Of a stretch of DNA of 64,000 bases, positions 25,688-34,900 are shown in pieces (the first letter of the stretch is position 1; the number at the start of each line of letters is the position of its first letter). The notes beneath the pieces are model-generated. The model ran no database searches and was not told the DNA's origin. It was given only the letters and a program-made list of their open reading frames with translations. Position numbers and translations under genes: made by a program. The DNA is from Nereida ignava (GTDB lineage: Bacteria > Pseudomonadota > Alphaproteobacteria > Rhodobacterales > Rhodobacteraceae): the NCBI RefSeq assembly GCF_001049735.1, contig NZ_CVPC01000002.1:62001-126000 (forward strand). Direction: 5' to 3'.

Positions 25688-26890
25688 ATGACGACACCCG
25701 ATGCATTGGATCGGGGCGAGAAAGCTATGTCTTCCGCCCAGCCGATCCTTTCCCAAAAAGCCACGCAATTTGAGACTGCGATCACCGATTTTGTCAGTGA
25801 TTTGAAGGGTTTCAAGGCTGATCTAACAAACCAACTTAACCAGCAAGAAAGTACGATTGCCATGTTGAACCAAAAGATGACAACGCCAAACCGCCCCCCA
25901 TTGAGTGCGGCCCCGCTTGAAGCGCCGCACCTGAAGGCTTTTGATGCTTATGTGCGTTTGGGCGAGGAAGATGCCCTGCGCGGGTTGGCGTTTGAGGGCA
26001 AATCTATGTCCAGTGCCATTGCTGGCGATGGTGGATATTTGGTTGATCCCGTGACCTCTGACACGATCAAGTCATCCCTTGCTAACGCTGCCTCAATCCG
26101 TGCGATTGCTGAGATCGTGAACGTTGATGCGACCAGTTATGATGTGCTTGTCGATCATGGCGATCTTGGTGCGGGTTGGGCCAATGAAACGGCCGGCACC
26201 AGCGAGAGTAACACCCCCACGATTGACCGTATTTCAATCGCCTTGCACGAGTTGTCAGCATTGCCAAAAGCGAGCCAACGTCTGTTGGATGATAGTGCTT
26301 TTGATATTGAAAACTGGCTGGCTGGTAAAATCTCAACGACCTTCGCGCGTTCAGAAGCAGAAGCCTTTGTGAATGGTGACGGCTTGGAAAAACCCATGGG
26401 TTTCCTAAGCCACACGACTGTTGAAAACGACAACTACGAGTGGGGCAAGATTGGTCATATCATCACTGGCGAAGCAGGTGGTTTGGGTGATCCGGATAAG
26501 TTGATTGAGCTGGTCTACGCGCTTGAGGCCGATTACCGCGCCAATGGTACGTTCGTGATGAACAGCAAAACGGCTGGTGAAATTCGCAAGCTGCGCGACA
26601 GTGATGGACGCTTTTTGTGGAACGATGGAATGGCCTCAAGCGACCCTGCGCGTCTGCTTGGCTACCCCGTGCTGATCGCCGAGGATATGCCGGACGTTGA
26701 GGTGAATGCGACGCCGATTGCCTTTGGTGATTTTGCCCGTGGCTACACAATCGCCGAGCGTCCTGATCTGCGCGTGATGCGTGACCCGTTTAGCGCCAAG
26801 CCCAACGTGTTGTTTTACGCGACCAAGCGGGTGGGCGGTGATGTGACTGATTTTGCGGCCATCAAATTGTTGAAATTCGCAGCCCAGTAA
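25688..26890 (+). CDS. GTA gp5, major capsid protein (HK97 fold)
   Basis: A 400-residue capsid subunit. The N-terminal 110 residues contain a helical charged region (ITDFVSDLKGFKADLTNQLNQQEST), the delta-domain scaffold expected to be cleaved by gp4. The mature fold then begins near the SSAIAGDGGYLVDPVTSDTIK segment and includes LPKASQRLLDDSAFDIENWLAGKI, FVNGDGLEKPMGFL and AFGDFARGYTIAERPDLRVMRDPFSA. RcGTA capsid is of the same size. A structured 179-base gap follows. Confidence 0.96.
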   Translation: MTTPDALDRGEKAMSSAQPILSQKATQFETAITDFVSDLKGFKADLTNQLNQQESTIAMLNQKMTTPNRPPLSAAPLEAPHLKAFDAYVRLGEEDALRGLAFEGKSMSSAIAGDGGYLVDPVTSDTIKSSLANAASIRAIAEIVNVDATSYDVLVDHGDLGAGWANETAGTSESNTPTIDRISIALHELSALPKASQRLLDDSAFDIENWLAGKISTTFARSEAEAFVNGDGLEKPMGFLSHTTVENDNYEWGKIGHIITGEAGGLGDPDKLIELVYALEADYRANGTFVMNSKTAGEIRKLRDSDGRFLWNDGMASSDPARLLGYPVLIAEDMPDVEVNATPIAFGDFARGYTIAERPDLRVMRDPFSAKPNVLFYATKRVGGDVTDFAAIKLLKFAAQ

Positions 26891-27069
26891 AGCGGTGCTG
26901 TGAACAGGAGCTGTGCGGTCATTGCGATTGCACAGTTCTGCGCGGGGCGCGCGCCTAAGACCACCTTCGTGTTGTCTAGCTGCTCCCCTCCGTCCGAGCA
27001 ATGCGAGGCGGCGCGCGCCCTTATTTTGCGCTGATTGCTCGGACATTTACTGAATTTCATGAGGCTCCT
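26891..27069 (+). promoter_or_regulatory. Structured intergenic element between capsid and adaptor genes
   Basis: Three inverted repeats fill this 179-base gap. (1) AGCTGTGC (26909-26916) with GCACAGTT (26930-26937), extended outward by CAG/CTG. (2) GGGCGCGCGCC (26945-26955) with GGCGCGCGCCC (27010-27020). (3) GTCCGAGCAAT (26992-27002) with ATTGCTCGGAC (27034-27044), perfect over 11 bases; one arm of (2) lies in the loop of (3), so the two would compete or form a pseudoknot. No T run follows, so simple termination is not indicated. No gene is seen. Confidence 0.55.
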
Positions 27070-27645
27070 ATGACACGCATCATTGATACTAATTTCCCCG
27101 ATGACCTGTTGCCGGTTGATGGGTTTAAAGCCCACATTCGCCTTGGCAGTGGATTTTCGACGGATGATACGCAAGAACCTGTTTTAAAGGCATTTTTGCG
27201 CGCCGCTATTTCTGCAATTGAGGCGCGGATAGGTAAGGCGTTGTTGGTGCGCGGCTTTGAGGTGCCCTTAAGCAAGTGGCAGCAAACCCGTACGCTAAAG
27301 TTGGCAATTTCTCCAATTGTAGGAGATGTTTCTGTCTGGTCCGCTGGCAATGAAATTGTCGGTGCCGCGAATGTTGATCAAGGTGCGCATCATAGCTTTG
27401 TGACGCTTGATGGGGACGTGATTGGGGCCGGTGGTGATGAGCTGACGGTCAGATTTCAGGCGGGTCTTGCAGGCGTATGGTCTGACGTGCCTGCTGATCT
27501 AAACCAGGCTGTGATGTTACTTGCCACGCACTATTATGAGCACCGTGAGCAAACTGGGCTTTCGAATGGTTGCATGCCTTTTGGAGTGACCGCACTGATC
27601 CAACGTTACCGCGAGATGCGGATTTCATTGGGGGCCACCGCATGA
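27070..27645 (+). CDS. GTA gp6, head-tail connector (adaptor)
   Basis: A 191-residue protein of the phage gp6-like head-tail connector family. The typical helices are VLKAFLRAAISAIEARIGKALL and DLNQAVMLLATHYYEHREQ, with KWQQTRTLKLAISPIVGDVSVW between. In RcGTA this protein forms the adaptor ring below the portal. ATG 27070 was chosen because GAGG lies seven bases upstream and the start MTRIIDTNFPDDLLPVDGFKAH fits the family; an upstream extension to 27001 would enter the hairpin element. Confidence 0.88.
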   Translation: MTRIIDTNFPDDLLPVDGFKAHIRLGSGFSTDDTQEPVLKAFLRAAISAIEARIGKALLVRGFEVPLSKWQQTRTLKLAISPIVGDVSVWSAGNEIVGAANVDQGAHHSFVTLDGDVIGAGGDELTVRFQAGLAGVWSDVPADLNQAVMLLATHYYEHREQTGLSNGCMPFGVTALIQRYREMRISLGATA

Positions 27646-27980
27646 AGGGGCCGCGTTTGAACCGCTCGTTTTCTCTGGAAACGGCTGATCGCATCAGTGA
27701 CGGCGCGGGTGGGTACCGGACCCAGTGGCGTGTGTTGGGGCGGCTTTGGGGTGATGTCCGTGCAGCAACCCCTGTGACACAAACAGGGCAGGCAGGTGTG
27801 CTTACCCAAGAACGCCGCGAGATCATCGTGCGTGCGGCACCCGTGGGCGATGACGCGCGGCCCATGGCAGGGAACCGTTTGGTTGATGCGACCGGGGTCT
27901 ACGACGTCACCGGAGTTTCAGAGTGGGACATTAACGCGCGGTATCTTGCGTGCCGTGTATCCCGGCAGGTGGCGTCATGA
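27642..27980 (+). CDS. GTA gp7, head closure protein (stopper)
   Basis: A 112-residue small beta protein of the phage head-tail adaptor family (SPP1 gp16-like). LNRSFSLETADRISDGAGGYRTQWRVLGRLWGDVRA at the N-terminus and YDVTGVSEWDINARYLACRVSRQV at the end are typical. It overlaps both neighbours by four bases (ATGA), so translation of gp6-gp7-gp8 is coupled. Confidence 0.87.
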   Translation: MKGPRLNRSFSLETADRISDGAGGYRTQWRVLGRLWGDVRAATPVTQTGQAGVLTQERREIIVRAAPVGDDARPMAGNRLVDATGVYDVTGVSEWDINARYLACRVSRQVAS

Positions 27981-28411
27981 GTTACGGGTTATCGGCGGCA
28001 CTCCAAAGGCTATTTTTCGCGGCGTTAACAGATGATGTGCAAGGCTCCCTTGGTGTGCAGGTATTTGATTTGCCGCCAAGCGGTGTGGTGCCTGAAGTCT
28101 ACGTTCTGCTTGGCCCCGAAAACGTACGCGACGTATCTGACGTTTCTGCGCGCCGTACGTTTCATCGATGTATCGTGTCTGTCATTTGCGCCGAGGCTGG
28201 TTTTTCCGAAGCCAAGGAAATTGCCGCCGATGTCGTCCGCCGCGTCGAAGGGGCAAACCGTGAATTGCATGAGGAGGGCACCGCCGTGGGGCGTGTCACT
28301 GATCTGCGGTTCGAAAGCGCCAGCGCACGCCGCGCTGATAAAGGTGGCACGCGGCGTATTGATTTGAAAATTCTGGCGCGCCTTGAGGCGATTGCCCCCA
28401 CTGAAATTTGA
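27977..28411 (+). CDS. GTA gp8, tail terminator (DUF3168)
   Basis: A 144-residue DUF3168 protein. YGLSAALQRLFFAALTDD at the start, the central PEVYVLLGPENVRDVSDVSARRT, and LRFESASARRADKGGTRRIDLKILARLEA at the end fit the family. In RcGTA the equivalent protein ends the tail tube beneath the stopper. Coupled to gp7 by an ATGA overlap. Confidence 0.87.
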   Translation: MSYGLSAALQRLFFAALTDDVQGSLGVQVFDLPPSGVVPEVYVLLGPENVRDVSDVSARRTFHRCIVSVICAEAGFSEAKEIAADVVRRVEGANRELHEEGTAVGRVTDLRFESASARRADKGGTRRIDLKILARLEAIAPTEI

Positions 28412-28420
28412 TGGAGAACG

Positions 28421-28837
28421 ATGATGACTGCACAAAATGGCCGCGATCTTTTGATCAAAATGGATATGACGGGAAACGGTGTTTTTGAGACCACCGCGGG
28501 ACTTCGGGCAACGCGGATTAGCTTTAATGCCGAAACGGTTGATGTGACCAGTCTAGAAAGTTCAGGAGGGTGGCGTGAACTGCTGGCTGGCGCGGGTGTC
28601 CGGCAGGCGCAGGTGTCTGGTAGTGGTGTGTTCAAGGACGCAGCAACTGATGAGAGGGCACGCCAAGTTTTCTTTGATGGTGCGACGCCGCGGTGTCAGG
28701 TGGTTGTGCCAGATTTTGGTATCATTGAGGGTGCATTTCAGGTCACGTCGCTTGAATATTCTGGAAGCTACGAAGGTGAGGCCAGCTACGAACTCGCTCT
28801 GGCGTCAGCAGGCGCGCTAAGTTTCACGGCGATTTGA
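28421..28837 (+). CDS. GTA gp9, major tail tube protein
   Basis: A 138-residue protein of the TP901-1-like major tail family. It reads NGRDLLIKMDMTGNGVFETTAGLRATRISFNAETVDVTSLESSGGWRELLAGAGVRQAQVSGSGVF, the standard start of this family, and ends with EGAFQVTSLEYSGSYEGEASYELALASAGAL. Hexamers stack into the tail tube. GATGGAGAACG precedes the ATG pair at 28421/28424. Confidence 0.92.
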   Translation: MMTAQNGRDLLIKMDMTGNGVFETTAGLRATRISFNAETVDVTSLESSGGWRELLAGAGVRQAQVSGSGVFKDAATDERARQVFFDGATPRCQVVVPDFGIIEGAFQVTSLEYSGSYEGEASYELALASAGALSFTAI

Positions 28838-29154
28838 TGATGGTTAATCGCCACAGAGGTGAAGTTGAAATTACTGTCAACGGTAAGCCGTATGTTGCGC
28901 GACTGTCATTGGGCGCGCTTGCAACTCTTGAAGTCAAACTCGGTGCTAGCTCTCTGACAGAACTGATTGAAAGGTTTGAGGGAAACTCGATCCGATCATT
29001 AGATGTTCTGGCCCTTATCGAGGCAGGTTTGTCATCAGGAAATTGGGATGGAACGGCTGCGGACTTACTGCATGCAGACGTTAACGGCGGGCCACTTGGT
29101 GCTGCCCGTGCCGCCGCGCAACTATTGGTGAGGGCCTTTGGCGATGACGCTTGA
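28837..29154 (+). CDS. GTA gp10, tail assembly protein
   Basis: A 105-residue protein that begins on the TGATG junction with gp9 (one-base overlap). It has a beta N-terminus (RGEVEITVNGKPYVARLSLGALATLEVKLGASSLTELIERFE), seen in GTA gp10 proteins, and a helical end. By position between tube and tape measure it is a tail assembly factor, possibly a chaperone partner of the next gene. Confidence 0.8.
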   Translation: MMVNRHRGEVEITVNGKPYVARLSLGALATLEVKLGASSLTELIERFEGNSIRSLDVLALIEAGLSSGNWDGTAADLLHADVNGGPLGAARAAAQLLVRAFGDDA

Positions 29155-29335
29155 ATGGCGGGCGCTGCAGCGTGTTGGTCTTTCTGACTTGCGGCTGTCA
29201 CCTGAGGTGTTTTGGGACTTAACGCCGTTTGAACTGAGCTTGTTACTTGGCCTTGATCTAGCGGCGTCGCCTCTGACGTTCGATCGGTTTTCAGCACTTA
29301 CGCGCGAGTTTCCTGATGCAGACCTAGGAGGATAA
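29144..29335 (+). CDS. GTA gp10.1, phage tail assembly chaperone
   Basis: A 63-residue protein of the small tail assembly chaperone family: LEWRALQRVGLSDLRLSPEVFWDLTPFELSLLLGLD. This spacing of W, LSPxxFW and LTPxEL is diagnostic. It overlaps gp10 by 11 bases and ends just before the tape measure gene, the place where long-tailed phages put their G/GT chaperones. Confidence 0.83.
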   Translation: MTLEWRALQRVGLSDLRLSPEVFWDLTPFELSLLLGLDLAASPLTFDRFSALTREFPDADLGG

Positions 29336-29338
29336 TAG

Positions 29339-29995
29339 ATGAATATTGATGAGTTTGAAGATGACGTATCCGCACTGGGGCAAAGCCTGGACCAGACGAG
29401 TAATCTAGCTGCAGCATTCAGTGGCGAATTGACCAAGATGCAGCAAAGTCTGGCTACATCAAGTGTCAATGCAGGTGTTCTGTCAAAGGGGATGAGCAAC
29501 GGGCTGAGGCGGGCAATTGATGGTGCTGTATCAGACGGCTTGAGGCTATCTGATGTGATGCACAAAGTTGGGACATCTTTAGTTTCTGCGGCTTATTCGG
29601 CTGCCGTCAAGCCTGTTACCAGCCACTTTGGGCAGCTATTTGAGAGCGCAATTACGGGCGCTCTCGGTACTAATTTTGGCACGCAAGGTGCCGGTTCTGG
29701 AGTGTCGGGACGTGTGCAAGCTTTTGCCAAAGGCGGGGTCGTGACGAGCCCAACGCAATTTGGGATGCGCGGTGGAACAGGCTTGATGGGTGAGGCGGGA
29801 CCTGAGGCGATTATGCCATTAACCCGTGGCCCGGATGGCGCACTTGGTGTGCGTATGCAGGGTGGTGGGGCGAACGCTCCGGTTCGTGTTGTGATGAATA
29901 TTAGCACTCCTGACGTGGCGGGATTTCAGCGCGCGCAAGCACAGGTTTCTGCGCAGTTGGGGCGTGCTTTGGCGAAGGGTCAGCGCACCCGCTAA
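29339..29995 (+). CDS. GTA gp11, short tape measure protein
   Basis: A 218-residue tail length protein, far shorter than phage tape measures and in keeping with the short GTA tail. The N-terminal half is helical (FEDDVSALGQSLDQTSNLAAAFSGELTKMQQSL). The second half contains SGRVQAFAKGGVVTSPTQFGMRGGTGLMGEAGPEAIMPLTRG, a motif found in many tape measure proteins. A strong CTAGGAGG lies in front. Confidence 0.9.
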   Translation: MNIDEFEDDVSALGQSLDQTSNLAAAFSGELTKMQQSLATSSVNAGVLSKGMSNGLRRAIDGAVSDGLRLSDVMHKVGTSLVSAAYSAAVKPVTSHFGQLFESAITGALGTNFGTQGAGSGVSGRVQAFAKGGVVTSPTQFGMRGGTGLMGEAGPEAIMPLTRGPDGALGVRMQGGGANAPVRVVMNISTPDVAGFQRAQAQVSAQLGRALAKGQRTR

Positions 29996-30021
29996 TGTGT
30001 CGTGTTGGTTAGGAGTTTGGT

Positions 30022-30654
30022 ATGAGTTTTCACGAAGTTCAGTTTCCGGTTGGGTTAAGTTTTGGTGCTATTGGTGGACCAGAGAGGCGAACAGATATTG
30101 TAACGCTGTCTAACGGATTTGAAGAGCGCAACACGCCTTGGGCCCACTCAAAGCGACGGTATGATGCAGGGCTTGGTTTGCGCGCATTCACCGATGTTGA
30201 GGCTGTCGTAGCATTTTTTGAGGCGCGTTGCGGCCAATTATTTGCATTTCGGTGGAAGGATTGGGCTGATTACAAATCATGTAGTGTTCAGGCCGAAGTG
30301 TCTGCCGTGGATCAAGATATTGCAGTTGGTGATGGTGCCGAAAAGCGCTTTCAATTGGTTAAAGTGTATAAGTCGGGCGAGCACCAATATGCGCGTCCAA
30401 TTCAAAAGCCAGTTGATGGCAGTTTGATGGTTGCGCTTGATCAAGTTGAGCAAGTTGAAGGTGTTGATTTTGCTGCTGACTATACAAACGGCGTGATTTC
30501 ATTTGTTGTAGCGCCGGAAGTAGGCGTTCAGATTTCTGCGGGTTTTGAATTTGATGTTCCCGCACGGTTTGACAGTGATCAGATCATGACGTCGCTGTCG
30601 ACGTTTCAGGCTGGCGATATTCCTGACATTCCCGTTGTGGAGGTCCGTGTATGA
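30022..30654 (+). CDS. GTA gp12, distal tail protein (DUF2460)
   Basis: A 210-residue DUF2460 protein: FHEVQFPVGLSFGAIGGPERRTDIVTLSNGFEERNTPWAHSKRRYDAGLGLRAFTDVEAVVAFFEARCGQLFAFRWKDWADYKS is the family core. In RcGTA this protein forms the ring at the tail tip. TTAGGAG precedes the start and its end overlaps gp13 by four bases. Confidence 0.93.
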   Translation: MSFHEVQFPVGLSFGAIGGPERRTDIVTLSNGFEERNTPWAHSKRRYDAGLGLRAFTDVEAVVAFFEARCGQLFAFRWKDWADYKSCSVQAEVSAVDQDIAVGDGAEKRFQLVKVYKSGEHQYARPIQKPVDGSLMVALDQVEQVEGVDFAADYTNGVISFVVAPEVGVQISAGFEFDVPARFDSDQIMTSLSTFQAGDIPDIPVVEVRV

Positions 30655-31542
30655 GCATCGACAGTGATTTTCATGAGCATCTGAAATGTGGTTGCACAAC
30701 AACATGCAGGGCGTGGGCCGTGACCCGTAAAGACGGCGTGCAACTTGGGTTTACGGATCATGACGGTGATCTGGAGTTCGACGGTATTAAGTTTCGTGCT
30801 GATACTGGAATGACGGCTCGGGCGGTTGAAAGCTCAACCGGTATGGCGGTGGATAACTCGGAAGCGGTTGGTGCGTTGAACAGTGCTGCGATATCGGAAC
30901 GTGATATTGAGTTTGGGCTCTATGATGATGCTGAGGTGCGCGCTTGGTGGTTGAATTGGGCAGATACACGCCAGCGCCAGCTGATTTTTTCAGGCACAAT
31001 CGGTGAAATTGAGCGCAGCGAGGGTACTTTCCGTGCGGAGTTGCGCGGGTTGGCGGAGCGCCTAAATCAGCCGCGTGGACGTGTGTATCAAAAGGGGTGC
31101 TTGGCAAAGTTGGGCGCGCCAGAATGTGGGGTTGATCTTGAACATTTGGGCTACAACGCTGAGGGCGTTATTTCGAGCATCTCGGGAGAGACATCGTTTT
31201 CGGTTTCTATTGATGGGACGTTTGAAAATTCGCTGGTTTGAGCGGGGTGCCGTTCACGTAGTGAGCGGTGGCGCAGCGGGTGCTCAGGTCAAGATCAAAT
31301 CTGACAAGCAAGTTGCGGGCACAGACGATCGGGAGCTCCAGATCTGGAGTGCTGCGCGCCGTCGGCTAAGTATTGGCGACAGCGTTAAGCTATATGCAGG
31401 GTGTGACAAGCGGTTTGATACATGCCGCATTAAGTATCGGAACGGGGCTAATTTTCAGGGCTTTCCGGATGTGCCTGGGGACGACTGGATGGTCGCCGTC
31501 CCAATAAGTAGTAGCACTTTGAGTGGTGGAAGCAGACGATGA
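30651..31542 (+). pseudogene. GTA gp13, tail hub protein (DUF2163), frameshifted
   Basis: The DUF2163 protein starts normally (KCGCTTTCRAWAVTRKDGVQLGFTDHDGDLEF, then RGRVYQKGCLAKLGAPECGVDLE) but reaches TGA at 31239-31241 after 196 residues. The missing part continues in the next frame (RWFERGAVHVVSGGAAGAQVKIKSDKQVAG ... CDKRFDTCRIKYRNGANFQGFPDVPGDDW) to 31542. Leaving out one A of the four at 31225-31228 restores a continuous 296-residue protein of normal length reading GTFEIRWFERG across the join. The cysteines of the C-terminal CDKRFDTC motif are in the shifted part. gp14 overlaps the end of the shifted frame by four bases, as expected for the intact gene. Confidence 0.88.
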
Positions 31543-31967
31543 GTGCTGCGTTATTTGTAGCCCATGCACGGCGCTGGATTGGAAAGCCCTACGTTCATCA
31601 AGCAAGCGAAATGAACGCAGGTTGTGATTGTCTGGGGCTATTGCGCGGTGTGTGGCGCGACGTCTTTGGGCATTCGCCAGAGGTGCCGCCAGCTTATGCG
31701 CCTACGTGGTCTGAGGTCAGCGGTGACGAAGTGTTGTGGAATGCATTGTTGCGGTATTTCGAGCCGTCTGAGACTGGCGTTGTTTTACTGTTCAGAGTGC
31801 ACTCAAACGCAGCTGCGAAACACGTTGGTATTTTGTCTGCGTGCGGAGAGAACTCCACATTTATTCATTCGTATCAATACCATGGCGTCGTTGAGAGCCC
31901 ACTCAGTACACCGTGGAAACGGCGCATTGTTGCGCGGTTTGATGTTCCCGTTTTTGGAGAGTTATGA
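31539..31967 (+). CDS. GTA gp14, NlpC/P60-type cell wall peptidase
   Basis: A 142-residue NlpC/P60 peptidase. The catalytic cysteine is in EMNAGCDCLGLLRGVWRDVFG and the histidine in NAAAKHVGILSA, and ARRWIGKPYVHQASE starts the domain. RcGTA carries this protein in its tail, where it is proposed to open the peptidoglycan of the recipient cell. Coupled to gp13 and gp15 by four-base overlaps. Confidence 0.9.
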   Translation: MSAALFVAHARRWIGKPYVHQASEMNAGCDCLGLLRGVWRDVFGHSPEVPPAYAPTWSEVSGDEVLWNALLRYFEPSETGVVLLFRVHSNAAAKHVGILSACGENSTFIHSYQYHGVVESPLSTPWKRRIVARFDVPVFGEL

Positions 31968-34900
31968 TGGCAACCCTAGTACTTTCAGCCGCTGGATTCG
32001 CGGCAGGCAATATGTTGGGCGGGACCGTTTTGGGTGTCTCATCGGCAGTGGCAGGACGCTTTGCCGGTGCTATGATTGGGCGCGCGATTGATAGCCGCCT
32101 GTCAGGCGCGGGTAGTGCGCCTGTGGAAACGGGACGCATGGACCGGTTGCGGTTAATGGGCGCTAGTCAGGGTACCCCGGTCGCGCGCGTATATGGGCGG
32201 ATGCGCGTGGCGGGGCAAGTTATTTGGGCGTCACAGTTCCAAGAAACGACGCAGACAACTTCGCGAAGTGGCAAGGGTATGCCGACACAACGTACGACGG
32301 CGTATAGCTATTCGATTAGTATCGCTGTGGCTCTTTGTGAGGGCACAATCAGTGGGATTGGGCGCATCTGGGCGGACGGCACAGAAGTTAATTTAACCCA
32401 ACTCAACTACCGTGTTTATGATGGCTCACCGGATCAACTGGCTGACCCGACGTTGGAGGCGATCGAAGGCGCGGGGAATGTGCCTGCGTATCGCGGCACG
32501 GCCTATGTTGTATTCGAAGATCTTGCGCTTGAGCGGTATGGAAACCGAGTTCCAAATTTCTCATTTGAAGTGTTTCGATCGGGGCAGGAAGACGCCGCCA
32601 TCGCGGATGTCCCAGAGTTAGTTCGGGGCGTCGCCATGATGCCGGGAACTGGTGAATATGCGCTGGCCACGACGCCTGCATATGTGACGCGTGATGGCGC
32701 GACGGTTGCGGTGAATGAGAATACGCCCTCTGGGAAAAGCGACTTTGTCACCTCGGTTGACGGGCTTGCGCAGGAATTGCCAAAATGCGCATCAAGCCTG
32801 TTGGTTGTTTCGTGGTTTGGCAATGATTTGCGCGCAGGTGAATGCGAAATCTCACCACGTGCGGAGCCCAACGGAGTGGACGCAGAAGGCATGCCGTGGA
32901 ACGTAAGTGGCTTGGATCGTTTTGCTGCAGGATCAGTTCCAGTGTTAGAAAATCGCGCGGTTTATGGTGGCACACCGTCCGATGCGTCCGTGATTGAGGC
33001 GTTGCAGTATTTGCGCGCCCAAGGGCAACATACTGTTTTCTATCCATTTATCCTGATGGAGCAGCTATCTGGCAATACGCTACCTCATGGCGATGCTGAA
33101 ATAGGACAGCCTGAATTGCCGTGGCGCGGAAGGATTTCTGCAAGCTCGGAACAAGCCGTATCTGACTTTTTCGGTACTTGTACGCTGAGCGATTTTTCCC
33201 CAACTGCGAACGGTGTTCACTACACAGGCCCGCCTGAACGTAGCTATCGCCGGTTTATTCTGCACTATGCTCACTTGTGCAAAGCTGCCGGTGGCGTTGA
33301 TGCGTTCTGCGTAGGTTCGGAGATGCGGGAATTGACGCGTAGTTTGCCAGATGCGGGCTTTCCGGCAGTTGGTGCGCTCATTCGGTTGGTTCGTGACGTT
33401 AGAACCATTTTGGGACCTAATACCAAGATCAGCTATGCAGCTGATTGGTCAGAATACTGGGGATATCAGCCTGATGATGGCTCTGGCGACCGGTTGTTTC
33501 ACCTTGATCCGCTTTGGGCTGATGACAACGTAGATTTCATTGGGATTGATAATTATTTCCCGTCCGCAGATTGGCGGGATGAGCCGGACCATACAGATGA
33601 GTCTTGGGGCAGCATTTATGATTTGGGGTATTTGCAATCCAATATTGAGGGTGGTGAGGGCTTTGACTGGTACTACAAAAGCCCAGAAGCACGAGACGCG
33701 CAAATCAGAACGCCGATTACAGACGGCGCTTATGATGAGCCGTGGGTGTACCGCTATAAAGACATTCGTGGCTTCTGGGAGAACTCTCATTTTGAACGTA
33801 TCGGCGGGGTGCGATCAGAGGTGCCAACAGCATGGCAGCCGCGCTCAAAGCCGTTTTATTTCACCGAGATTGGATGTGCGGCAATCGATAAAGGGGCCAA
33901 TCAGCCGAACCGGTTTCTTGATCCCAAATCATCTGAAAGTGCAGTGCCTCATTACTCGAACGGGCAGCGTGATGAGCTAATGCAAATGCAGTATCTGCGG
34001 GCCCATTTGTCCTATTGGAATGAGCCGGAGCGCAACCCTCAATCTGATCTATATGATGGGGCAATGGTTGATATGTCTAAGGCGCATGTGTGGGCTTGGG
34101 ATGCGCGGCCATTTCCGTTTTTTCCTGGCAACGCCGAGCTTTGGAGCGACGCAGAAAATTATGACAGAGGGCATTGGCTAAACGGGCGCAGTTCTGCGCG
34201 ATCTTTGTCCTCTGTTGTGCGTGAAATTGCGAATAATGCTGGCATAACACAGGTAGATACCTCGGGTCTTTTTGGGTACGTCAGAGGCTATCTAGATAGC
34301 GGATCCGAAACAGGTCGCGCGGCGTTACAACCGTTGATTACGGCCTACGGTTTGGATGTGATTGATCGCGCTGGAACGCTGGTTTTTCAAATGCGAGACG
34401 GTCATCCACATGGTGCGATTGTGCTGGATGAACTGCTTGTATCAGATCAGAATAATGGTGGTATTTCGAAGCTGCGCGGTAGCGGTGCTGACCTGATTAG
34501 TGATGTCCGATTTAGCTACGTTGAAGCGGACGCGGATTATGAAACTGCAACGGCGCAATCGACCTTGCCAGATGCGAGCAGTAATGTTGTTTCAAGCACA
34601 GAAATGTCGTTGGCTTTGACCGCGGGTGAAGCGCAAGGCATGGCTGACCGCTGGCTCTCAGAGGCGCATGCGGGACAAGATAGCGTTAGTTTTGCGGTTC
34701 CCCCATCGATGGCGCATCTAGGTGCAGGAGATGTGGTTCAAACTGATGATGGTGAGACGAAAACACTCTACCGTATTGATAATGTGTCAAGATCTACGCA
34801 TTTGATGATGGAAGGGACGCGGATTGATGCGGATGTTTATGCCCGTGCAGACCCTGCGACAGTGCCAATTTCCCTTCGCCCGTTTGTCGTGCCGACGCCA

